A stretch of DNA of 11,861 nt from Bacteroidota bacterium (GCA_024640925.1 JAHEEB010000040.1:1-11861); one strand, 5' to 3'. Shown: positions 1 to 10,200, counted from the stretch's first letter. Notes: generated by a model from the letters alone, not told the origin. Program-made: numbers and translations.

Positions 1-409
1 GGCAACAAGTGAAGAAGAGGTTAATATTGTACAAACCAGGGTGGCAAGTTCCATAAAAACATTGGAGTTACCTGCTTCCATGCCTACTTTACAGGAAATT
101 CAACGTATTGTTAAAATATTCCGTGAACTAAGAAGTGGTGTTACTGAAGATGGACGTACAAAAATTAAATCTCCTTCGAGCACAGTAAGTACTGCCGAAG
201 CAATATCTGTTGTTAACAGTGGTTTGGCACTTGCAGCTCATTTCGGTAATGGAAAACTTAATGCAAACGATATGGCTTCTGGTTTGGTTGGCGCTATTGT
301 AAAAGATCCGGTACAAGATTCTGTAATATGGAAAGAATACCTTGAAAATGTAGTAAAACCACGCGAAGATTGGAAAGACATTTACCGTGCATGTAAAGAG
401 ATCTCATAA
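1..409 (+). CDS. MoxR-type AAA+ ATPase (YehL-like), C-terminal part only; gene starts before the window
   Basis: The reading frame is open from base 2 without a start codon, so this is the last ~135 residues of a longer protein. The visible part is the helical C-terminal lid region of a MoxR-family AAA+ ATPase; the Walker A and B motifs must lie upstream. Recognisable segments are IVKIFRELRSG, a TEDGRTKIKSPSSTVSTAEA stretch, the helix LALAAHFGNGKL and the ending GAIVKDPVQDS followed by WKDIYRAC, which match the end of YehL-like MoxR proteins as I know them. The GTG at base 41 is an internal valine, not a credible start. MoxR ATPases usually act as chaperone-like remodelling machines with a VWA partner. 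A VWA protein is the fourth gene of this run, which supports the assignment. The subfamily is inferred from the tail sequence and the neighbours. Confidence 0.85.
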   Translation, partial: ATSEEEVNIVQTRVASSIKTLELPASMPTLQEIQRIVKIFRELRSGVTEDGRTKIKSPSSTVSTAEAISVVNSGLALAAHFGNGKLNANDMASGLVGAIVKDPVQDSVIWKEYLENVVKPREDWKDIYRACKEIS

Positions 410-442
410 ACAGTATTTGATAAATTCATTAGTTTGTGTGTT

Positions 443-3400
443 ATGGAAGATAAGCATAAAGAATATATAGGAAAACTGGCCACCGATTGTATTTTAAATA
501 TTGATCGAAGTCGTGACCCGAATGTGGAAACTCAAAAAACTTTAGTTAGAGAGTTGGAAAAAAATTTCTTAAACGAAATTCCACCATGTGAAAATACTTT
601 GGCATTACTTAGTTTGAATGGAAACTGGTATATAAGCCGTTTTTTCGAGGATGTTTTATTCAAAAAAAACTATAGCGATGAACTCTTAAACCCATTTAAC
701 TTTGATCACCCGGTTATAAAAAGCATTATTCATCCAAAGAATCTTCAGGCAAATAGTACAGTTGCTCATGTAGTCTACAGGTATATTTCCGACAGATTAA
801 TTGTACCAGCCGGCACTGATAACAACACCTTTATTAAATACCTTTACAATCAAGGTTTTTCAGATGAAGACATCATTTCAATAGTTTGTACATACTCATA
901 TAATATATTTAACCAACACTATTCCAAGGATAAAAGTGTCAGACTAACAAGTTTCGCAGAATATGTTTTACCATTGTTAAAACCGAAAAAGGGATTTCTG
1001 GGTTTAAAAACCGATAACGGATATTTATCCCTGATCTACAAGTGTATATTTGAAAAAAATAGCAGCGATAATAAGAAACTCGATTTGTTGACTTTTCTTT
1101 ATGAAAACTATCCTGAAGGACTTGAAAATTATTATAAAAATTTTCTTGTTTATAAAGACTACAATGGTCAAAATAAGATTGATTACAACTGTTTGTTTTA
1201 TTTAATTCAGGCTGATGCTCAGAAATTTGAACCTCTTATTTTGGATGTTCTTATGGGAGCAAAAATGGAAATGAATAATGAATTTTCTGTATTTATGAGC
1301 CTGAGTGAAAAGTTGTCTGGTAAGTATAATAACAAGATAACTGAAATAGGAGAAAATTACTATACAACTTATTTTAAAATAGCTCCTTCTGTGAGAAGAT
1401 ACTATTACGATCTTTCAACTCAACAAGGTTCGTTTAGTATTGCTTATGCTGAATTCTTGTTTAAAACGGATGAAGAAAAGGCTAAACAGAGAATGGAAAA
1501 ATTTATTAAGGAATCAGACTTTGTATTCCCTGAATTATTCTCTTTTTTAGATAATAAAATGGGAGATAAGTGCATCCCTTATCTTTTAGACGCTTTATTT
1601 AAGGATCAGAGTGTAACTAATACCGGAATCAGAAACTATTATACCAAACTTTTTGAAATATTAGGGAAATACAATTTAGTTCCTCATTTTAATAGGATTA
1701 TTGATTTTGCTATTAATCATGCAAGCAGTAAATCCAGAATATTAGCCGCTCAGAATTTAGCTAAATACCCGAATGAGATTGTTCCCATTGCAACGAACCT
1801 TTTAGCTGAGAAAACTGTTAATCAGAGAATAGTCGGAGCATTGATTCTTTCAGAAGTAGGTTCAGAAGAAGTTATTACTACACTGAATGAAGCTGTTGAT
1901 AGTGAAACGAACGATGACACACGAGATATCATGCTTGATTCGCTTCGGGATATTCGTTTCGCTAAGCCATATTCGCTGACACAGGTTAAGGATATGATTA
2001 AAAAAGCTGCCGATCGCAAAAAATTATCGAAATGGGGTGAAAAATGGCTGGTGGAAGAAAAACTTCCGGGAATATTCTGGAAAGGAGATAAAAAGCCTAT
2101 GGATTTGTCCTGCGTCCGTTTTTTATTTTATCGTATGAAACGTGCGCCGGGTTTGAATTCCGATATTGAAGCAAAACAGATGATACAGCATATTGATAAA
2201 GAACTGAGTCAGGACTTTGCCAAAGCTGTTCTGGTTGCTTTTCAGGAGAGTAATGCCGACACAAAAATAAAATATTACCTCACTCTTGCAGGTCTGCTAG
2301 GTGGAGACGATATGATGCATAATCTGAATGCACTGTTCAGAAAAAACATGGCTGATAAAAGGATGAAAATGGCCGAATATGTTGTTGGTGCCCTAGCTAT
2401 GGTAGGTACTGATAAGGCGTTAAGAAGCGTTGAGGTGATTTCTCGTAAATACGCAAATAAAAAACCAGCTATTAGTCTGGCTGCCAGGGAGGCTCTGACA
2501 GCCGCAGCAAATGAGCTTGAAATAACCATGGATGAATTATCCGACAGAATTATTCCGGATTTCGGATTTGATGGGTTATATAAAACCTTCCAGGTAGATG
2601 GGGAAGAATATAGGGCATTTATAAATTCAGATTTTACATTGAATTATTTCAATGAGGATAATAAAATGCGCAAATCCTTACCAGGAAATGCTCCAAAAGA
2701 ACTAAAAGCCGAGTTTAAGGATATTGAAAAGGAGATTAAAGATGTAATAAAATCTCAAAGCGACAGGCTCGAACGATATATGTACGACGAGCGTAGATGG
2801 AATGCCGAAAGTTGGCAGACCTTCTTCTTTAATAATCCTATCATGTTCGTGTATGCCCTTAAACTTCTTTGGGGACTTTTTGACAAGAATGGCAACTTGT
2901 TGAATAGTTTTTATTGTTCAGATGATGCATCGGTATATGATGTGGATGACAACGAAGTGGCAATTGAAGACGACATGTTTGTAGGAATTTTGCATCCGGT
3001 TTATTTGTCTTCGGAAGTTCTCAAAAAGTGGCAGGATAAATTGTATGAAAAGAGTATGTTAACCATATTCCCTATTTTATCACGGTCGATATTTATTATT
3101 GATGAGAAAGAAAAAGAACAGAACTATACAAAAGCTTTCTTTAACCAAAATGTACCCAAAGGGGCTGATTTTGTTAATACCTTTATGGTTAAGAAAAACT
3201 GGATAAAAAGCAGTGGCGATGGAGGTTCTTCTGAATTTACCAAACATTTTAAAGGAGGCGAAATTAAAGCGTATGCCAATATTGAAGGACCAGCAGCTTT
3301 TTATATGGGAGGAAACACACCGGCAACAGTTTTTGAAATATCATTCTTTCGGAAAGGCTGGCAAGATAAAGTTTGCTTAAAGGATCTTCCGGCAATATTT

Positions 3401-3448
3401 TATTCCGAAGTAATGTCGGATATAGATCAATTAATTAAAGCGACCTAA
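443..3448 (+). CDS. DUF4132 / HEAT-repeat protein (YehI/MolR-like)
   Basis: This is a 1001-residue, probably cytoplasmic protein with no signal peptide or membrane helix. The first ~400 residues are helical without a motif I recognise. Residues ~405-505 contain HEAT-like helical pairs (for example LAAQNLAKYPNEIVPIATNL and IVGALILSEVGSEEVITTL), and more helical repeats follow to ~690. The C-terminal third matches DUF4132: a FQVDGEEY beta segment near 716, KSLPGN, then KSQSDRLERYM, RRWNAESW (784-791), ALKLLWG and the HP pair at 851-852. E. coli YehI is of the same family and somewhat longer (about 1,200 residues). ATG 443 is preferred over the in-frame TTG at 434; no clear ribosome binding site is seen. 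It begins 33 bases after the ATPase gene and ends 4 bases before the DUF5682 gene, so all are probably co-transcribed. The HEAT array suggests a scaffold or substrate adaptor for the MoxR/VWA pair. The molybdate-regulator label on E. coli homologues should not be transferred. Confidence 0.85.
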   Translation: MEDKHKEYIGKLATDCILNIDRSRDPNVETQKTLVRELEKNFLNEIPPCENTLALLSLNGNWYISRFFEDVLFKKNYSDELLNPFNFDHPVIKSIIHPKNLQANSTVAHVVYRYISDRLIVPAGTDNNTFIKYLYNQGFSDEDIISIVCTYSYNIFNQHYSKDKSVRLTSFAEYVLPLLKPKKGFLGLKTDNGYLSLIYKCIFEKNSSDNKKLDLLTFLYENYPEGLENYYKNFLVYKDYNGQNKIDYNCLFYLIQADAQKFEPLILDVLMGAKMEMNNEFSVFMSLSEKLSGKYNNKITEIGENYYTTYFKIAPSVRRYYYDLSTQQGSFSIAYAEFLFKTDEEKAKQRMEKFIKESDFVFPELFSFLDNKMGDKCIPYLLDALFKDQSVTNTGIRNYYTKLFEILGKYNLVPHFNRIIDFAINHASSKSRILAAQNLAKYPNEIVPIATNLLAEKTVNQRIVGALILSEVGSEEVITTLNEAVDSETNDDTRDIMLDSLRDIRFAKPYSLTQVKDMIKKAADRKKLSKWGEKWLVEEKLPGIFWKGDKKPMDLSCVRFLFYRMKRAPGLNSDIEAKQMIQHIDKELSQDFAKAVLVAFQESNADTKIKYYLTLAGLLGGDDMMHNLNALFRKNMADKRMKMAEYVVGALAMVGTDKALRSVEVISRKYANKKPAISLAAREALTAAANELEITMDELSDRIIPDFGFDGLYKTFQVDGEEYRAFINSDFTLNYFNEDNKMRKSLPGNAPKELKAEFKDIEKEIKDVIKSQSDRLERYMYDERRWNAESWQTFFFNNPIMFVYALKLLWGLFDKNGNLLNSFYCSDDASVYDVDDNEVAIEDDMFVGILHPVYLSSEVLKKWQDKLYEKSMLTIFPILSRSIFIIDEKEKEQNYTKAFFNQNVPKGADFVNTFMVKKNWIKSSGDGGSSEFTKHFKGGEIKAYANIEGPAAFYMGGNTPATVFEISFFRKGWQDKVCLKDLPAIFYSEVMSDIDQLIKAT

Positions 3449-3452
3449 GCTG

Positions 3453-5738
3453 ATGGCAGTTCATATTTTAGGTATAAGACACCATGGTGTGGGGTCGGCA
3501 ATAAATGTAGAGCAACAACTTTCACAGATAAAACCCGATATTATTCTGGTTGAAGGCCCGCCGGAAATTACAGAAGTCCTTTGTGTAATTGGAAACAAAG
3601 GTTTAAAACCGCCTGTTTCAATCATGGTCTATAATTCGGAAGATCCAAAAGAATCGACATTCTATCCTTTTGCCGAATATTCACCCGAGTGGGTAGCAGC
3701 TCGCTATGCCAGTTTGAATAAAATACCTGTAATGGCAATAGATTTACCTGCTTCAATAAGTTTTGCCAAAAGAAAAATTCTAATCGAAAAAGCAGAGAAA
3801 AAAGCCGAAGAACAGGAGAATAGTGAGGAGAATATTAAGGAATCTATTCAAGAGGTAGAAAACCAGGAGAATGAAAAAATAAGCAGGGAACCACTCAGTT
3901 ATTTTGCTGAAATCTCCGGATTTAAAGATGGAGAAGAGTGGTGGGAATATCATTTTGAATCAGAAAAGAAAGATCCTTCAGACCATTTCGAAGGAATAAT
4001 GCACGTAATGGATGCATTGCGCTCCGAAGGTGTTCAATCGGCGCTCGATGAAGAGAATATTGGCAGAGAAGCATACATGCGAACACTTATAAGACAGGTA
4101 CAGAATGAAATGTATCAGAATATTGTTGTCGTTTGTGGTGCATGGCATGCTCCGGCGCTGAAAGAACTAGATAAAACATCAAAGAAAGATGCCGCTGTTT
4201 TAAAATCTTTACCAAAATCTAAAATTAAGATTACCAGTACATGGATTCCATGGACAAATTCCAGGTTATCTATGTTTTCGGGTTATGGAGCAGGAATTGT
4301 ATCGCCAGGCTGGTACGAACATCAATGGAATGTTAAGAAAAACGTTGAAATTACCTGGCTGACTAAAGTAGCCGATACTTTCCGAAATAAGAATATCGAT
4401 ATCTCTACAGCTCATGTAATTGAAGCCTTTAATCTGTCAAGGAGTCTGGCCATTTTAAGAAATAAATATTGCGTTTCTCTATCGGAACTTAACGAAGCTG
4501 TATTATCTGTAATGTGCATGGGCGATAGCATTCTGCTTGAACTAGTGCGGGAGAAAATGATTGTTGGGAATAAATTGGGTGAGGTACCCGAAGATATTCC
4601 TAAAGTGCCACTTCAGGAAGACTTTGAGCAGAATTTAAAAAGTCTGAGACTTAAATTATCGGAAATACAAAAGCAATATGACCTGGATTTGCGGAAGGAA
4701 ATAGATCTTAACCGAAGTATATTCTTCCATAGAATGGAAATTCTTGAGATTCCATGGCAAACCAGGACACACAACAGAACGAAAGGAACATTCAAGGAAT
4801 CGTGGATTACTGAATGGTCACCCGATCTGATGGTTAATCTTATTGATAAAGCTTTTCTGGGCAATACAATTGAAGTTGCTGCCAAAGCAATCGTGCTTGG
4901 CAAATGTTCCGAAACAAATAAAATATCAGAAGTTGCCAGACTTATTCAATTGAGTATACCATCAGCTTTATTCGAAAATATTAATATTCTCCTTGATAAA
5001 ATCAATGATCTTTCGGCAATTTCTGCTGATATTGTCGATCTTATGAGTGCAATACCCCAATTGGTAGATGTGAGCAGATATGGCGATGTAAGAAAGTCAG
5101 ATTTAAGTATATTAAATTTAATCGTTCAGCAACTATTTGTAAAGGTATTTATTGGATTACCCAATGCCTGTTATGGATTGGATGAAGATAACTCCAATAA
5201 CATGTTCTCTCTTATATCGAAACTGAATAATTCGGTGAGATTATATGAAGAACAAGCGATACAGGAACAATGGTACGATACATTGCACAAACTGATTGAT
5301 AAAGCGGGAGTGCATCCCATTATTCTGGGATGTGTATGCCGTTTATTACTCGATGCCCAGGAATTGACAACCGAAGAAGCAGATAAACGTATTTCTTTTG
5401 CCTTATCTGTGGCTAATGATCCTTTCCAGGTAGCTGCATGGATTGAAGGTTTCCTGAGGGGAAACGGAATGATTTTGATATATGACAATAAGCTGTGGAA
5501 CCTTTTATATTCATGGGTTTCATCGCTACAAGATAACGTTTTTATTGAGCTGCTGGCTTTATTAAGGAGAGCTTTCTCAAAGTTTGAATATGGCGAGAGG
5601 CGACAAATTGGTGAAAAAGCTAAGAAGGGTTTGGTTATAGAAGGTGCATCGAATTCATCTTCTTTTTCAGTCAATATCGATATAAAAAGGGCTGAGGAAA
5701 TTTTACCTGTTATTAAAGAATTATTAGGAACCATATAA
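3453..5738 (+). CDS. DUF5682 family protein (YehM-like, possible TraB/ChaN-like fold)
   Basis: This is a 761-residue cytoplasmic protein, almost the length of E. coli YehM (about 760). Family marks are the N-terminal GIRHHGVGSA (residues 7-16), ILVEGPPE (31-38), a WWEYHFE segment near 165 and VVVCGAWHAPAL with His232. The pattern of an early G-x-x-H motif, an acidic EGPPE motif and a late G-x-W-H motif resembles the TraB/ChaN/EreA-like superfamily, in which such residues line a metal or catalytic site. That link is inference. A strongly charged, Glu/Lys-rich stretch at residues ~106-148 separates the first motifs from the rest. The C-terminal ~400 residues are helical and of unknown role. The ATG lies 4 bases after the previous stop and the gene ends 3 bases before the VWA gene, which suggests translational coupling. 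It could be an enzyme acting on a small molecule or cofactor handled by the MoxR/VWA machine, but no reaction is known. Confidence 0.85.
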   Translation: MAVHILGIRHHGVGSAINVEQQLSQIKPDIILVEGPPEITEVLCVIGNKGLKPPVSIMVYNSEDPKESTFYPFAEYSPEWVAARYASLNKIPVMAIDLPASISFAKRKILIEKAEKKAEEQENSEENIKESIQEVENQENEKISREPLSYFAEISGFKDGEEWWEYHFESEKKDPSDHFEGIMHVMDALRSEGVQSALDEENIGREAYMRTLIRQVQNEMYQNIVVVCGAWHAPALKELDKTSKKDAAVLKSLPKSKIKITSTWIPWTNSRLSMFSGYGAGIVSPGWYEHQWNVKKNVEITWLTKVADTFRNKNIDISTAHVIEAFNLSRSLAILRNKYCVSLSELNEAVLSVMCMGDSILLELVREKMIVGNKLGEVPEDIPKVPLQEDFEQNLKSLRLKLSEIQKQYDLDLRKEIDLNRSIFFHRMEILEIPWQTRTHNRTKGTFKESWITEWSPDLMVNLIDKAFLGNTIEVAAKAIVLGKCSETNKISEVARLIQLSIPSALFENINILLDKINDLSAISADIVDLMSAIPQLVDVSRYGDVRKSDLSILNLIVQQLFVKVFIGLPNACYGLDEDNSNNMFSLISKLNNSVRLYEEQAIQEQWYDTLHKLIDKAGVHPIILGCVCRLLLDAQELTTEEADKRISFALSVANDPFQVAAWIEGFLRGNGMILIYDNKLWNLLYSWVSSLQDNVFIELLALLRRAFSKFEYGERRQIGEKAKKGLVIEGASNSSSFSVNIDIKRAEEILPVIKELLGTI

Positions 5739-5741
5739 GTC

Positions 5742-6953
5742 ATGAACAGTATGGAAGAATTAAATAAACTTCAGCAATCTGATAATAAATCCGTTGAAAG
5801 ATGGCGACTTATACTTGGTGGCGGTGAAGCAGATGGTACAGGATTCAAGCTTACAGGAGATCTTGAGCAAATAGATGCTTCTCTGGGAGCCTTGTACGAG
5901 TTTGAACGGAGTGGATCCTTTGATTATGGTGAAGAGAAAGGCAGGGGAGGTATGGGAGGATCTAATCCCGGAATTGCAAGATGGTTGGGCGATATTCGTA
6001 AGTATTTCCCGGTTTCTGTTGTAAATGTTATGCAAAACGATGCTCTCAAACAACCCGAGTTGCAGAAGAAAATGATTTTCGAACCAGAAATACTTGAACA
6101 AGCAGAAGCGGATGTACATCTGGTTGCTATGCTCATGGAATTGGGGAAACTTATACCATCGAAAACTAAAGACACAGCTAGGCGAGTGGTTCAGAAAGTT
6201 GTTGATGACCTTATGCAAAGACTGGAGCAGAAAACAATTTCCACGCTGGTTGGTGCCCTCGATAAATCTGCAAGAAACAGGCATCCGAAGCAAAAAGAAA
6301 TAAACTGGGATGCTACTATTCGAAAAAATCTGAAGCATTATCAGCCTGAATACAAAACAATAATTCCTGAGGTGCGGATAGGTTATGGCCACAAGTCAAA
6401 AAAATCACTTAAAGATATTATTTTATGTATTGATCAAAGTGGTTCTATGGGCACATCTGTTGTATATTCCGGCATTTTCGGTGCTGTTTTATCATCGCTC
6501 CCTAATGTAAAAACACGTATGGTGGTTTTCGATACACAGGTAGCCGATCTCTCTGAAGATCTCAAGGATCCTGTTGATTTATTGTTTGGGGTGCAACTTG
6601 GCGGCGGAACAGATATAAATCTGGCACTTAAATACTGCCAGGGACTTGTTAGCAAACCTGATGATACAATTTTTGTCCTTATTACCGACTTATACGAGGG
6701 GGGAAATGCTGCAGAGATGCTTAAAAGAGCTCATGAAATGGTAGATTCGGGTGTTCAGGTCATATGTTTGCTTGCGCTGAATGACGAAGGTAGCCCATCA
6801 TATGATACAAATAATGCTACCGAATTTTCTAAAATTGGAATACCCGTATTTGCATGTACTCCTGATATGTTTCCTGAACTAATGGCAGCAGCAATTAAAA
6901 AACAAGATCTGAAACAGTGGGCTGGTGATCGGGATATTGTGGTGAAAGGTTAA
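5742..6953 (+). CDS. VWA-domain protein with complete MIDAS (CoxE/YehP-like)
   Basis: This is a 403-residue cytoplasmic protein, similar in size to E. coli YehP (about 380). The N-terminal part holds RWRLILGGG near residue 20, a glycine-rich segment GRGGMGGSNPGIARWLGDIR (~68-87) and a long helical region. The C-terminal VWA domain has all three MIDAS elements: DQSGS (231-235), GGGTD with Thr290-Asp291, and LITDLYEGG with Asp316. It should therefore bind Mg2+ or Mn2+ and a partner carboxylate. In known pairs such as ChlI-ChlD, RavA-ViaA and NorQ-NorD, the VWA protein works with an AAA+ ATPase. The ATPase at the left end of the window is the natural partner. ATG 5742 and a second ATG at 5751 are both possible starts; the first leaves only a 3-base gap. 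This seems to be the last gene of the operon, since 275 non-coding bases follow. Confidence 0.9.
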   Translation: MNSMEELNKLQQSDNKSVERWRLILGGGEADGTGFKLTGDLEQIDASLGALYEFERSGSFDYGEEKGRGGMGGSNPGIARWLGDIRKYFPVSVVNVMQNDALKQPELQKKMIFEPEILEQAEADVHLVAMLMELGKLIPSKTKDTARRVVQKVVDDLMQRLEQKTISTLVGALDKSARNRHPKQKEINWDATIRKNLKHYQPEYKTIIPEVRIGYGHKSKKSLKDIILCIDQSGSMGTSVVYSGIFGAVLSSLPNVKTRMVVFDTQVADLSEDLKDPVDLLFGVQLGGGTDINLALKYCQGLVSKPDDTIFVLITDLYEGGNAAEMLKRAHEMVDSGVQVICLLALNDEGSPSYDTNNATEFSKIGIPVFACTPDMFPELMAAAIKKQDLKQWAGDRDIVVKG

Positions 6954-6973
6954 TTTCGGTTTTAGGGCGCTTT

Positions 6974-6987
6974 TAAAATGCATTTTA
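6974..6987. repeat. Perfect 14-base palindrome downstream of the VWA gene
   Basis: TAAAATGCATTTTA is fully self-complementary and starts 20 bases after the VWA stop codon. It has no loop and is followed by a T/A-rich stretch, so it may be a weak transcription end signal or a dimeric protein site. In AT-rich DNA such a palindrome can also arise by chance. Confidence 0.3.
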
Positions 6988-7160
6988 TTTATTTAACATA
7001 ATTTGTTCGATATATAATTTTCCCAGTAATTTCTAAAAAACTTTTCAATGAATAATAATTTGTAATAGCGATTGTGTTATTTCCAAAAGTCCGCTGTTTA
7101 ACAATTAATCAACGATGTAGGCGAAATTCCTACCCGATGTTCTAATAAAGAATGCAGGAG

Positions 7161-7184
7161 AAAAATTCTAAATCAGATTTTTTT
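7161..7184 (+). terminator. Possible weak hairpin followed by T run
   Basis: AAAAATTCT (7161-7169) can pair with AGATTTTTT around a five-base AAATC loop, with one T-T mismatch, and the right arm runs into a T tract ending at 7184. The stem is nearly all A-T, so it is weak. It sits only ~45 bases before the next start codon, where it could equally be part of that gene's leader. Confidence 0.2.
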
Positions 7185-7228
7185 ACTATTTTTTCCTGTA
7201 TTTTTATTTTTCATAAACCACCAAAACT

Positions 7229-10200
7229 ATGAGATCTCATATCATGAAGGGATTATTTTTTTCAGGGATAATACTCTTCAGCTCATATTCAAGTATAGCC
7301 CAGGATATATACAGGGAATTCAGGAATATTTCCGTTAAAGAAGGCTTACCTCATGGCTCTGTCAATAATATTTTTCAGGATTATATTGGATATACATGGA
7401 TTGCAACGGATGGTGGTCTTGCCAAATTCGATAGTCATAAATTCACTTTATATAAACAAAATCCAAAGGAAAGTACAAGTATCAGGGCTAACCAGATATT
7501 TTCTATCTACGAAGATAACAGGAAAAATCTATGGATTGGAACAAAAACATCCCTGGAACATTACAACAGAGAGTATGATAATTTTACATCGTATTATTTT
7601 GTAAATATTCATGAAGATTTGGTAGAGAAAGTCCCGGTGTTGGATATGCTCCAGTATTCAGACAGTTTGTATTTAATAGGAACCGATGGGGGAGGGCTTT
7701 ATTTGTTTAATCCATATAAGGTTAAAGATAAAGAACGATATATTCAATACAAGAAGAATGCAACACAAAACGATCCTTTATCTGTTCATAGAGTGTCAAA
7801 GATAGTAATTGACAAGATAGGGAATATATGGTTGGCAACTCTTGATGCAGGAGTTGTTAAATTTGATATCAGAACTGGTGACTTTACTCAAATAGCTGAA
7901 AAGAATATACTTCATAAAGAGGTTCGCTCTATTATGCTTATGAACGATAATCAGCTTTTGGTTGGTACCTATGGTGATGGTCTATGGATTTATAATATTA
8001 TTACCCGTGAATTAAATAAAAGTCCTCTTTTTCTGGAGAAATATTCAAAGGATCTTAAACGTATTTTCTCATTATATTCTGATAATACCTCAGGCCATAT
8101 ACTTATTGGAACTGATGGTGGTGGTCTAATCGAATACGATCCGATATATAAAAATGCATATCATTATCAGCACCAAGGGTATAATCCATATTCTATTAGT
8201 AATAATGTAGTTAAAACCATCTTTATTGATGATGAGAACAACCTGTGGACAGGTCATTTTTTTGCTGGAATAAGTTTTTCTGCCAGAAAAAATCCTTTTC
8301 ATAATATCAGATACAACCCGGCTCTCGAAAATTCATTAAGTAACAGTCTAGTTACAAGTATACTCAGAGACGATAAAGAAAATATTTGGGTAGGTACAGA
8401 TGGAGGTGGCCTTAATATTCTAACAAAAGATGGAAACCTCCAAAATTTAATTACGAGAAACAATCCTATTGTTAATCAGGTATCTTCAAAATCTATACTT
8501 GCATTACATAAAGCTGGAGACAATTCCATTTGGATTGGTACCTATCTCGATGGTATTTATGTTTATTCACAAAAAAGTGGCAGAGTTGAGAAGTTTGGAA
8601 ATACTCATTCAAAAATGCATCAATTGACAAACGATGATATTCGTTGTTTTTTTGAAGACAGAAATGGGCGAATGTGGATTGGAACCAATGGAGGAGGCAT
8701 AAATATATTTGATCCACAAACAGATGAGATTACCGTAATTAAAAGAGATGAAAGGAATATTGAGAATACATTAAGTCTAGACTGGATCCGATGCATAATT
8801 GCCGACAGTTATGGCTTTATATGGATTGGTGCAGCATATGGTTTAAATATTTATGACCCGGTAAACAAAAAATTTACAAAATACTTACATAATCAACAAG
8901 ATACCAGTAGTTTATCCGATGATTTTGTTTATAGTGTTTTCGAAGATTCGCATAAAGATTTATGGGTTGGTACAGCTTATGGCCTAAATAAATTCATTCG
9001 GGCAGAAAACAAGTTTATATCCTATACAACAGAAAATGGCTTGCCCGATAATATAATATATGGTATCAATGAGGATATGGAAGGCAACTTATGGATTATT
9101 ACAAACAACGGACTTTCAAAGTTTAATATAAAAGAAAATTCCTTCTCTAATTTTGATGCTGATGATGGCCTGCTAAGTAATTCCTTTATTAATGGAGCAA
9201 TTTTCAAGACAGTTGATAACACTATTTTCTTAGGTTCTATCAATGGTTTGACCTATTTTAATCCATTAGAAATTAACTACAAAATAGATGAAGCCCCGCT
9301 TGAAATAACAGACTTTAAGATATTTAATCAATCTGTTCCTATAGGTAAGGAATATAATAATAAGGTAATATTATCTAAAAGTATCTCAAACACGAACAAA
9401 ATAGTTATCTCACACAAAGAAAATGTTATTTCCTTTGAATACACGGCATTAAATTTTAGTAACCCTAATAAGATTAAATATGCTTATTTTCTGGAGAATT
9501 TTGATAAAGAATGGATAGTTGATGAGAATAACATGTATTCCGTTACATATACTGATTTGCGACCCGGAGATTATATTTTCAGGGTTAAAACAATAAATCT
9601 GGCAAATAACGTCGAAAAGTCAATAAAGATTACAGTTACACCTCCATTTTATCAGACAATATGGTTTAAGATTCTGGCAATTCTGCTAATAGTTGGTATA
9701 ATATATTATTGGAACCACAACCGGATACTCAAGATTCAAACTCAAAAAGAAGCGTTGGAAAGAAAGATGAATGAAGATAGTCTAAAGTTTGAGAAAGAAC
9801 AGATGAACCTTCGTAATGAGAACCTTAAGACGGAGATGGGGTATAAAAATGCGCAACTTACCTCATATACGTTAATGATGACCCATAAGAATGACATAAT
9901 GAAGGAGATAAAGAGCAAATTAACTGCTTTTGCATCGAAAATAAATTCTGAAACAACGGATATAGTGATAAGCGATTTAATCGATGCAATTGACCAAGAA
10001 TTTAAAGTCGAGGAAGATTGGGAGCGTTTTGAAGAGCATTTCAATCAAATACATAAAGACTTCTTAATCAGGCTAAAAGAAAAATACCCTGATTTGAGTT
10101 CTACCTACTTAAAATTGAGTGCATATTTAAAAATGAATCTATCATCAAAAGAAATTGCATCCTTAATGAATATTTCGATCAGGGGAGTAGAAAAATCCAG

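Larger units (their letters stand above)
6954..7228. other. AT-rich intergenic spacer between the VWA gene and the propeller regulator gene
   Basis: No coding potential is seen on either strand. The spacer should hold the end of the upstream transcript and the promoter of the regulator gene. I found no exact TAnnTTTG element. Visible structure is a 14-base palindrome near the left end, a short inverted repeat GTAGG (7117-7121) / CCTAC (7129-7133) flanked by two CGATGT copies (7113 and 7135), and a run of T tracts at 7178-7213. Confidence 0.6.

Noticed and set aside
41..43. GTG at 41 as the start of a small 122-residue protein
   Set aside because: The frame is open upstream to base 2, and the sequence is the C-terminal part of a MoxR ATPase that needs its AAA core.
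434..442. TTG at 434 as the start of the DUF4132 gene
   Set aside because: ATG at 443 is in frame only three codons later, and a rare TTG start adds only MCV with no supporting ribosome binding site.
5171..5743. 190-codon open frame on the minus strand within the DUF5682 gene
   Set aside because: It lies wholly antisense to a well-supported coding region and its product shows no recognisable domain.
5760..6392. 210-codon open frame on the minus strand within the VWA gene
   Set aside because: It overlaps the conserved VWA coding sequence, its composition (rich in F, S, C, I) is typical of antisense translation, and no family is recognised.
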